9,053 nt of DNA from Bacteroidota bacterium (lineage in GTDB: Bacteria; Bacteroidota; Bacteroidia; Flavobacteriales; Weeksellaceae), in NCBI GenBank assembly GCA_023448955.1, contig JAEXJU010000031.1:1-9053 (forward strand), read 5' to 3'. Positions 1 to 5,213 of the stretch are shown here, in pieces; position 1 is the first letter of the stretch, and each line of letters starts with the position of its first letter. The notes beneath the pieces were generated by a model. The model did no database searches and had not been told where the DNA came from. It was given only the letters and a program-made list of their open reading frames with translations. The position numbers and the translations under genes were made by a program.

Positions 1-155
1 CTTGTTTCCCTTGTTCCCCTGGTCCCTAACTCACCTTCCGTAAGATCGATAATTCCAACTGTTTTGCCTTCAGAAATCAACTTAACAATTGTACCGCCAC
101 AGCCAAGTTCAACATCGTCAGGATGCGCTCCAATTGCTAAAAAATCACATTTCAT
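1..155 (-). CDS. bshB1: BshB1-type N-acetylglucosaminyl-L-malate deacetylase (bacillithiol synthesis), partial, C-terminus outside window
   Basis: Seen: translation from the ATG at 155-153 gives 51 complete codons running off the left edge. It opens MKCDFLAIGAHPDDVELGCG and later reads TEGELGTRGTRET. Family knowledge: AHPDD at residues 10-14 is the metal site of LmbE/PIG-L deacetylases (His11 and Asp14 bind zinc, Asp13 is the general base). The GELGTRGT stretch is typical of BshB1, the cytoplasmic enzyme that removes acetate from GlcNAc-malate in bacillithiol synthesis, a pathway found in many Bacteroidota. Full-length family members are about 240 residues, so roughly four fifths is missing. 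It follows a strong terminator, so it is probably transcribed from its own promoter in the 81-base gap. Another PIG-L deacetylase is possible, but the GTRGT motif makes BshB1 much the best call. Confidence 0.87.
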   Translation of the reverse strand, partial: MKCDFLAIGAHPDDVELGCGGTIVKLISEGKTVGIIDLTEGELGTRGTRET

Positions 156-172
156 TTTGATTATATTTTGTA

Positions 173-180
173 CAAATTTA
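173..180 (-). promoter_or_regulatory. Possible Bacteroidota -7 promoter box for bshB1
   Basis: The minus strand reads TAAATTTG, a full match to the TAnnTTTG -7 box of Bacteroidota, ending 17 bases before the bshB1 ATG. This predicts a short leader of about 13 bases. The nearest TTTG that could serve as the -33 element is 24 bases upstream, inside the terminator loop. That is slightly too far, so the assignment is tentative. Confidence 0.4.
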
Positions 181-182
181 AT

Positions 183-222
183 AAAAACAAAACTTCCCGA
201 TTTTCAAAAATCGGGAAGTTTT
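183..222 (-). terminator. Intrinsic terminator after the TPR-protein gene
   Basis: Perfect inverted repeat: AAAACTTCCCGA at 189-200 pairs with TCGGGAAGTTTT at 211-222, and the inner TTTT/AAAA can extend the stem. In minus-strand RNA the stem starts 15 bases after the TPR-protein stop codon and is followed by a T-rich run (GTTTTTAT). The G+C core plus T tract makes this the strongest terminator in the window. The near-symmetry could also slow polymerase from the other side, but no plus-strand gene ends here. Confidence 0.87.
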
Positions 223-236
223 AGATAATTTATATT

Positions 237-1871
237 TTACTTATTCAAAGTCTTCTGAAGATTAACAGCATCCTGATAAGTAGGATCGTATTCTAAAGAC
301 TTAGTAATATCCTGTTTTGCTTTTTCAGGGTTTGTATCTTTTTCCATATAGGCCATAAAGAAATAAGCGTATCCTAAACTTTGTTTGCTTGCTTCTATCT
401 CAGCAGGCTTTACTAAAGAAATAAACTTTTCATAGGAAGCCTTCGCCATTTCGTTATTTCCTGCCTGTTGATAGGCGTAACCTTGGCTGTAATAAGCTGG
501 CGCCCAATCCGGCAAAGCAGAAGACATTTTACCCCAGGTAAGGATTGCTCCATTCCAATTTTTCACTTCCTGATAAGCTTGTGCCAATTTGTAGATTGCA
601 TCTGTATCTTTAGGGTTTGCTGCCACTTTAGCTTTCAAAGCTTCAATTTCAGGGGAAGTTGCTCCTTGATCTACTGAAGATGCTGTAATACCACCTTTTA
701 CTTTAGCTAATTCTTCGTCCCATTTAAGAGTTTCATCTTTAGCTGCTTTTGCAATAGCTATTTTTTGTTGAGCAAAAGTTTCTAGCTGGGATTTTACTGC
801 CGCATCTTTCTCTTTTGAAGCTAAGCCTGCTGCAACCAATCCCTGCAAACCTTCATCAGAAGCCTGCACTCTACTCTTGTCTGCCTGAGAAAGAAATGTA
901 TCCATATTCTGTTTAGCCCCGGCATAATCACCGTCCCCATAAAGAATATAAGCTCTTAATTTATACTTAATAGGATCATTAACCTTGTCAAAAACTGCAT
1001 TTAGAGTGGTCTTTGCATTAGCATAATCTTCATTTGTAAAATAAAGCTTTGCAATTTCCAACTGTGTATATGGGTCTTCATCAGCATACTTGGTATAGTT
1101 GATGAGATTTTGTGTTGCTTCTGCGTTTTTTTGATATTTTATATTAAATCCTGCCAAAGCTTTATAAGCCGGAGCATAAGTCGGATCTACGGCAATAGCT
1201 TTATCAATATTTTGTTTTGCTTGCTGCCATTGCTGTGCTGCAATCCAAAGCGTACCTTTTCTTGTGAATACAGACGCTTTGTTTCTAGCCACAACTTCTG
1301 CTTTATCATAAGCAGTCATAGCGTTACCCGGATCTTTTTTAAGCCTGTATGCATCTCCTAAAGAATAATAGTAATTTGCAGGCACACCATTTTTCTGAGC
1401 TTTTTCAATAGCTTTGTTCAGAAAAGTGATAGCTAAGTCAGGTGAACTGTTCTTTTCAAATAAAGTTAATGCTTCACCAGCTCTAAAAAGAACTTCGGCA
1501 TCTTTTTCTTTAGAGTCTTTTACGATCTGTTGTATCTCTGTAATTGCCGATTTATCGCCTTTCCCAAGTTTTACTGATGCTAATCCTATTTTATTTAAAT
1601 AGCTTTTAGGATCCACAGCCAAACCTTTGTTAAAACTGTCCTGAGCTTCAGTAAAATTAGGATCGAACTGTGTCAAATATGTATTCCCAAGATAGAAAAA
1701 ATTGCTTGCATCTTTTGGATTTTGATTGATTAAATCTGTAAAATTTTGTTTTGCTTTTGCATATTTTTGGCTATCAACAAAATTAATTCCGTCCTGAACG
1801 CTTTGTGCAAAAGTTAAATTAGTGAAAAAACCAACTGCTGCAGTCAGTACAATTTTTTTAGTTAAATTCAT
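237..1871 (-). CDS. Secreted tetratricopeptide-repeat protein
   Basis: Seen: 544 residues from the ATG at 1871. This start gives a clean signal peptide (MNLTKKIVLTAAVGFF, then NLTFA before Gln). An in-frame ATG six codons upstream (1889) would add MKTEYI and spoil the short positive n-region; it cannot be excluded. The mature protein is a run of about ten helical TPR-like units, with recurring small-residue/aromatic patterns such as YYYSLGDAYRLKKDPGNA and ILTWGKMSSALPDWAPAYYS. They are split by a charged Lys/Ala/Glu-rich linker at about residues 335-410, and the C-terminal group ends in a typical SLEYDPTYQDA unit. TPRs are protein-interaction scaffolds, so a periplasmic or outer-membrane-associated scaffold is likely; no enzymatic domain is visible. 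It follows the PstS-like lipoprotein gene after 116 bases and ends at a strong terminator. The precise partner is unknown. I am sure of the TPR and signal peptide, not of the role. Confidence 0.9.
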   Translation of the reverse strand: MNLTKKIVLTAAVGFFTNLTFAQSVQDGINFVDSQKYAKAKQNFTDLINQNPKDASNFFYLGNTYLTQFDPNFTEAQDSFNKGLAVDPKSYLNKIGLASVKLGKGDKSAITEIQQIVKDSKEKDAEVLFRAGEALTLFEKNSSPDLAITFLNKAIEKAQKNGVPANYYYSLGDAYRLKKDPGNAMTAYDKAEVVARNKASVFTRKGTLWIAAQQWQQAKQNIDKAIAVDPTYAPAYKALAGFNIKYQKNAEATQNLINYTKYADEDPYTQLEIAKLYFTNEDYANAKTTLNAVFDKVNDPIKYKLRAYILYGDGDYAGAKQNMDTFLSQADKSRVQASDEGLQGLVAAGLASKEKDAAVKSQLETFAQQKIAIAKAAKDETLKWDEELAKVKGGITASSVDQGATSPEIEALKAKVAANPKDTDAIYKLAQAYQEVKNWNGAILTWGKMSSALPDWAPAYYSQGYAYQQAGNNEMAKASYEKFISLVKPAEIEASKQSLGYAYFFMAYMEKDTNPEKAKQDITKSLEYDPTYQDAVNLQKTLNK

Positions 1872-1905
1872 TATATATTCTGTTTTCATTATTTCTCAAA
1901 AGATT

Positions 1906-1942
1906 AAATTGGTAGAATGAAACGCAATATTCAGACCAATTT
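1906..1942. promoter_or_regulatory. Inverted repeat upstream of the TPR-protein gene (possible operator or hairpin)
   Basis: AAATTGGT at 1906-1913 is exactly reverse-complemented by ACCAATTT at 1935-1942. Inside, GAAT (1915-1918) pairs with ATTC (1929-1932), so one long imperfect hairpin is possible. It has no T tract after it on either strand, so it does not look like a terminator. It lies 35-71 bases upstream of the chosen ATG. A near-match to the -7 box (ATCTTTTG on the minus strand, 1897-1904) sits just downstream. A regulator site or mRNA structure is possible; there is no direct evidence for either. Confidence 0.35.
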
Positions 1943-1947
1943 TTGAT

Positions 1948-1973
1948 AAAAAAAAGTTTTTTAAGTTAAAAAA
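1948..1973 (-). terminator. Weak candidate terminator after the PstS-like gene
   Basis: On the minus strand TTTTTTAA and TTAAAAAA (1966-1973 and 1957-1964) form a palindrome around a single C, followed after one base by eight T (1948-1955). The stem is A/T only and the central loop would need to open, so termination would be inefficient at best. It lies 14 bases after the lipoprotein stop codon. Partial readthrough into the TPR gene seems likely. Confidence 0.25.
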
Positions 1974-1987
1974 TTATTAAAATATTT

Positions 1988-2857
1988 TTATCTCATCTGC
2001 ACTTCACGTTTATAAAGATTATAAGGTTGCAAACCTTCTTTTTCAACCACTATTTGTCCCAACTGAGTGCAGGAAAATCTTATAAAACCATTTCCCAGTC
2101 CATAATAGCCTTCATTAGTCAGAAAATAAAGTATTCTAGTAAAAGGATAAGTCATCACTTTTAAATTAGAAAGTGATGGTTCGTAAGTCTTATTTCCTTG
2201 TACAATTTTCAAAATTCTAACTTCATTTCTTAGTTTCTGAGCTTCTTCACCAAAAGGTCTGCTAATCGTATTATAGCTTATAACGCCAATTTTATCAGGA
2301 TATTTCTTTAACTGTTCCACCACATTATCATTCCCATTAATAATTGAAAATTTAAGTTCGGACGGTTTGCGATTGAATTTCTGAGCAACGAAATTAAGAT
2401 TACTGGAATTTGTCCCATCAAAAATCAGCTTTTTATCTTCGGATTGAAGTTCTTTGTAGATATCGTCCATAGAAATAGATTCTAAGGTAGAATTTTTGGG
2501 TACAACAAAAAGAACTGCATCTGCGGCAAATTTTGCCGGTTGCCAAGGAAGATCGATTTTTTTGTCAAAGGTTTCTTTTTCTTTTTCAGACAACTCTCTT
2601 GAAAGAACAACTACTCTGATTTTTCTTTCAAAAAAATCAAGAAGTGCTAAGTCTTCTTTTTTGACAACTAGATTTATTTTCGTTTGAGGATTTAATGCCA
2701 TATATCTTTCGGTAAGCGCTTCTGTAACGCTCTCGAAAGATTCATCTACTTCTATTGTTATTTCTCCTTTGTTAGGATTATCAATCTCCTGCTTTTTTTC
2801 CTTCGAACAGGAAATTAAGATGATACTAAAAAGTATCGTTAAAATATTAATTTTCAT
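1988..2857 (-). CDS. PstS-like periplasmic-binding lipoprotein, no transporter genes nearby
   Basis: Seen: 289 residues. The first 17 form a lipoprotein signal ending in the lipobox LISC (residues 14-17), so Cys17 should be lipidated and the protein anchored in the envelope. The rest resembles the phosphate-type periplasmic binding fold (PBP-like / PstS-like family). AADAVLFVVPKNSTLESIS (about 111-129) matches the hinge plus the 'DIY' helix region, DGTNSSNL (147-154) sits where PstS has its SGT-type loop, and GFIRFSCTQLGQIVVEKEG (257-275) matches the conserved C-terminal helix. Genuine PstS has a Gly/Ser-rich phosphate loop near the N-terminus; here that place reads VDESFESVTEAL, so phosphate binding is doubtful. 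No pstC, pstA, pstB or phoU lies in the window. Its ATG directly follows the stop of the 61-residue gene, so the two are surely co-expressed. Fold confidence is high; ligand and role unknown. Confidence 0.86.
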   Translation of the reverse strand: MKINILTILFSIILISCSKEKKQEIDNPNKGEITIEVDESFESVTEALTERYMALNPQTKINLVVKKEDLALLDFFERKIRVVVLSRELSEKEKETFDKKIDLPWQPAKFAADAVLFVVPKNSTLESISMDDIYKELQSEDKKLIFDGTNSSNLNFVAQKFNRKPSELKFSIINGNDNVVEQLKKYPDKIGVISYNTISRPFGEEAQKLRNEVRILKIVQGNKTYEPSLSNLKVMTYPFTRILYFLTNEGYYGLGNGFIRFSCTQLGQIVVEKEGLQPYNLYKREVQMR

Positions 2858-3043
2858 TTACTCCCTGTTTTTGATTCGGATAATAGCACGGGTTATTCTG
2901 AATATACCATACAACACCAGCAAGCCTCCCAAAGGGTATGCAACATTTGGTTCCAGAATAATGATGAAAAATTTGTATAATATTACGAAGACTCCTAAAA
3001 CAATATAGAAGATCCCTGTAATTAAAGAAAGCCAATTAAACAT
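2858..3043 (-). CDS. Small two-helix membrane protein of unknown function
   Basis: Seen: 61 residues from the ATG at 3043; a longer reading would need a TTG start at 3049. There are two hydrophobic helices (about 5-30 and 36-50) separated by EPNVAYPLGG. The tail RAIIRIKNRE is basic and should lie in the cytoplasm, placing both ends inside. The stop TAA (2858-2860) touches the ATG of the lipoprotein gene with no spacer, so translation of the two is probably coupled; GGGAG just before that stop could serve as ribosome site for the next gene. Coding reality is supported by the tight junction and the coherent membrane topology, despite the small size. I do not recognise a named family. Proteins of this kind are seen as conserved hypotheticals in Flavobacteriia, as far as I recall. 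Confidence 0.75.
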   Translation of the reverse strand: MFNWLSLITGIFYIVLGVFVILYKFFIIILEPNVAYPLGGLLVLYGIFRITRAIIRIKNRE

Positions 3044-3046
3044 ACA

Positions 3047-3054
3047 CAAATCTA
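3047..3054 (-). promoter_or_regulatory. Possible -7 promoter box directly before the small membrane-protein gene
   Basis: The minus strand reads TAGATTTG, matching TAnnTTTG, just after the T tract of the tonB terminator. Only three bases separate it from the ATG at 3043, so a transcript starting here would be leaderless or nearly so. No convincing TTTG -33 element lies 17-23 bases upstream. It could be chance in A+T-rich DNA, with the downstream genes living on terminator readthrough. Confidence 0.28.
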
Positions 3055-3056
3055 AT

Positions 3057-3087
3057 AAAAAAAGAGAAGTTATAAAACTTCTCTTTT
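3057..3087 (-). terminator. Intrinsic terminator after tonB
   Basis: AAAAGAGAAGTT (3060-3071) and AACTTCTCTTTT (3076-3087) form a perfect 12-base-pair stem with the loop ATAA. In minus-strand RNA the stem ends in an uninterrupted run of seven T (3063-3057). It starts 22 bases past the tonB stop codon. This closes the exbB-tonB operon, at least partially, before the small membrane-protein gene. Confidence 0.87.
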
Positions 3088-3109
3088 ATAATATAATACA
3101 AAAATTAAA

Positions 3110-3940
3110 TTATTGGAAATTCATTGTAATAGGGAATCTAAATCTAGATCTAACTGGCTGTCCGTTAACTTTACCAGGAGTCCATTTAGTTTTAATAGCT
3201 TTAACAGTAGCTTCTGCTTCTCTGTTAAAATCTGCATTAGAACCAGATGCTTTTACCTGAGTTAAAGATCCGTCTTTCTCTACAACGAAAGTCACCTCAG
3301 TTTTAAGAGTACCTTCACCTTCTAAACTTCCTGAATCAAAGTTATTGGTGAATTTGCTCCTAAATGAATTTATCCCTCCTGGAAACTCTGCTGATTGATC
3401 TACAGATTCATAAACCTCATTAGTTACCGGTTTCACCTCAGCAGTTGTAGATTTACCTGTTGAAGGTGGTGGCGGTGGTGGTGTATATGATGGTGTTTTA
3501 ACACCTTCCTGCGCTACCAGACCTGTCGTTGTTTCCAGCTGCTTAGTAATTGGCGGAGGTGGAGTTTCAATCTTTGGAGCTCTTTTAGGCTCCGGAACAA
3601 CATTCTGAATTACCTCTTGCTTTTCCTCTTCTTTCGGAGGAGGTGGCGGTGGTGGTTCTTCTTCCTTAGGCTGTTCGATTATTGGCTGCTCGTCCAAAAT
3701 CTCTACCAATTTCGCATCTACTTCTGTTTTATCTTTTTCGTTCATCTGCTGGATCTTCATATAAATGAAGGGAGACAAAGAAACTATAAGAAAAACAGCA
3801 GTCCCAATAAGGAAAGACTTTGTGAGCATTTTCGGATAGGTGTTTCTTAAATCATAAGCACCATATTCCTTATTTCTATGTTCAAATACAATCTCATCTA
3901 AAGTAAGATTAGCATCGTATTTCAAATTTTCGTCTGCCAT
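3110..3940 (-). CDS. tonB: Energy transducer TonB
   Basis: Role: couples the inner-membrane proton-motive force, through ExbB/ExbD, to TonB-dependent outer-membrane transporters. Seen in 276 residues: a cytoplasmic N-terminal segment with EIVFEHRNKEYGAYDLR (about 16-32), a motif I know from Bacteroidota TonB proteins; one membrane helix (about 41-62); then a long periplasmic Pro/Glu/Lys linker with proline runs at 96-102 (seven in a row), 127-130 and 154-159; then the TonB C-terminal domain (about 185-275), with EFPGG, the strand TEVTFVVEKDGSL, and WTPGKVNGQPVRSRFRFPI. The length is ordinary for this class. The gene lies 41 bases after the second exbD and is followed by a clear terminator, so it is the last gene of the operon. 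The Pro7 run probably needs EF-P for smooth translation (inference). Confidence 0.95.
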   Translation of the reverse strand: MADENLKYDANLTLDEIVFEHRNKEYGAYDLRNTYPKMLTKSFLIGTAVFLIVSLSPFIYMKIQQMNEKDKTEVDAKLVEILDEQPIIEQPKEEEPPPPPPPKEEEKQEVIQNVVPEPKRAPKIETPPPPITKQLETTTGLVAQEGVKTPSYTPPPPPPSTGKSTTAEVKPVTNEVYESVDQSAEFPGGINSFRSKFTNNFDSGSLEGEGTLKTEVTFVVEKDGSLTQVKASGSNADFNREAEATVKAIKTKWTPGKVNGQPVRSRFRFPITMNFQ

Positions 3941-3981
3941 TTTTAAAATTTAAAAAATGTTATTGTAGTGTAGGGGAATTA

Positions 3982-4524
3982 TTATTCACCTACTTTCTTT
4001 TTATAGATTGCTAATTCCCAAGGTTTGATATCGGTGACACCATATCTTTCATTTTTGGTAATAGCCATCTCATCAAGAATGTCTACAAAGTTTTTATATA
4101 CTGCATCATCCGTTGGCTTGATAATGACTGTGAATAAGTCTTTATCTGCTGCATTGGCCTTTGCCTGCTCAATTACTTTTCTGATACCTTCTCTATCAAA
4201 ATTGGTTTCCATAAGCGTTTGATCATTAAGCCCTTGTTGGTCTTGCTGATGATAAAAAATCTTATTGTCTTTACCAATGATTAGAGAAATGGAATTACTC
4301 AGTTTAATCTCCGTATCTGGTGGTTTCTGATTCTTATCTTTCGGCTTTGCCGGAAGACCAAGATCCATTACGTTTGGTTTGCTAAATGTGGTGGTAAACA
4401 TAAAGAAAGTAATCAAAAGAAAACCTAAGTCTACCATCGGCGTCATATCTACGCGGGTACTCTGCTTTTTCGAACGGACCTTGCCGCCTTTCCCGCTATC
4501 CTCTTTAACCTGTACTTCTGCCAT
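3982..4524 (-). CDS. exbD: ExbD/TolR-family biopolymer transport protein (second copy)
   Basis: Role: ExbD subunits sit inside the ExbB pentamer and use a membrane aspartate for proton flow. Seen in 180 residues: a basic cytoplasmic N-terminus (GKGGKVRSKKQSTR), then the family motif VDMTPMVDLGFLLITFFMF at 25-43 with the critical aspartate at position 32. After this single membrane helix comes a periplasmic domain ending in the typical VIIKPTDDAVYKNFVDILDEM pattern (split by me at about 134-154). The gene starts 9 bases after the first exbD stop. AGAAGAA just before the ATG could help initiation. It is clearly a paralogue of the upstream exbD but diverged outside the membrane helix, so the two probably have different tasks or form a heterodimer. 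Confidence 0.94.
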   Translation of the reverse strand: MAEVQVKEDSGKGGKVRSKKQSTRVDMTPMVDLGFLLITFFMFTTTFSKPNVMDLGLPAKPKDKNQKPPDTEIKLSNSISLIIGKDNKIFYHQQDQQGLNDQTLMETNFDREGIRKVIEQAKANAADKDLFTVIIKPTDDAVYKNFVDILDEMAITKNERYGVTDIKPWELAIYKKKVGE

Positions 4525-4533
4525 TTCTTCTAA

Positions 4534-5136
4534 TTAGTTTTTACCTTCTTGAGATGTTATCAACCAGAATTTAAGAAAATCAATATCTCTTAAACCTTCA
4601 AATAAACTTTTAACTTTCGGATACTTAGTAGTCACATCACCTTTGATCGCTAACTTATAATTAGGATTTACAGCAAGACTTTGTTGCACCCAATCTATTA
4701 ATTGTTTATTTGTACTATCCATCGGGATGCCTTCAGTAGCTTTGAAGTCTTTCTGTTTTTCTTCAGGGAGATTCAGATAACTTTTAAGCTGACTCATAGG
4801 TACTCCAATTGCCTGAACCTTAGAGAATGCTACTTTTTCAGGAGTTGAAAAAGTGACACCATACTTTTTACCCATGTTATCCAAAACCTGTGTACGTTCC
4901 GCGGCGTTTTCAACCGGCTGGAAATAAAATACACCATTTGGGGTAACATTGATAGTCATAAGACTCGCATCTGGAAGTAACTTTTCTGATATAGAAGAAG
5001 GCGGTTTAATCTGTTCCACATCCGGTTTTTTGAACTGTGTGGTTAATATAAAGAATGTAAGTAGTAGGAACGCAACGTCACACATTGCCGTCATATCCGT
5101 AACTACTCCATGTCTTTTTGGTTTAATTCTCGCCAT
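4534..5136 (-). CDS. exbD: ExbD/TolR-family biopolymer transport protein (first copy, enlarged periplasmic region)
   Basis: Seen in 200 residues: MARIKPKRHG, then DMTAMCDVAFLLLTFFIL (about 14-31) with the proton-relay aspartate at position 20 and a single membrane helix up to about residue 35. The periplasmic part is longer than in classical ExbD (about 140 residues). It has a region at about 95-145 (AFSKVQAIGVPMSQLKSYL and DFKATEGIPMDSTNKQLIDW) that I cannot match to standard ExbD. The end LAIKGDVTTKYPKVKSLFEG (about 162-181) is the usual ExbD C-terminal helix-strand pattern. It follows exbB after 77 bases and precedes the second exbD by 9. Family assignment is firm; what the enlarged domain contacts is unknown. 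Confidence 0.93.
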   Translation of the reverse strand: MARIKPKRHGVVTDMTAMCDVAFLLLTFFILTTQFKKPDVEQIKPPSSISEKLLPDASLMTINVTPNGVFYFQPVENAAERTQVLDNMGKKYGVTFSTPEKVAFSKVQAIGVPMSQLKSYLNLPEEKQKDFKATEGIPMDSTNKQLIDWVQQSLAVNPNYKLAIKGDVTTKYPKVKSLFEGLRDIDFLKFWLITSQEGKN

Positions 5137-5172
5137 TATTTAAAAATGCTTTGTTAACTAATTTATTGATTT

Positions 5173-5199
5173 GAAATGAGATTTAATTTATCACATTTC
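5173..5199. other. Imperfect hairpin between exbB and the first exbD
   Basis: GAAATGAGA (5173-5181) and TCACATTTC (5191-5199) pair at eight of nine positions around a nine-base A/T loop. There is no T tract, so it is not a standard terminator. It could stabilise the 3' end of an exbB transcript fragment and so help make more ExbB than ExbD. That fits the known 5:2 subunit ratio but is only a suggestion. Confidence 0.3.
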
Positions 5200-5213
5200 C
5201 GACTTACTGAATA

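Noticed and set aside
1..30. Repetitive-looking CTTGTTTCC / CTTGTTCCC / CTGGTCCC run at the left edge, resembling another short tandem repeat.
   Set aside because: On the minus strand it encodes GTRGTRET, the conserved BshB1 motif without insertion. The repetition comes from AGG/ACA-type codons for repeating Gly-Thr-Arg residues.
3449..3660. Plus-strand open frame rich in Trp, Arg and Phe at 3617-3850, and GGTGGCGGT-like repeats.
   Set aside because: These are the antisense of the TonB proline codons (CCA/CCG/CCT runs). There is no independent start signal or family resemblance.
3938..3959. A/T palindrome (CATTTTT with AAAAATG) covering the tonB start codon.
   Set aside because: The stem is almost entirely A/T and short; it would barely hold at growth temperature and arises easily in A-rich leader sequence.
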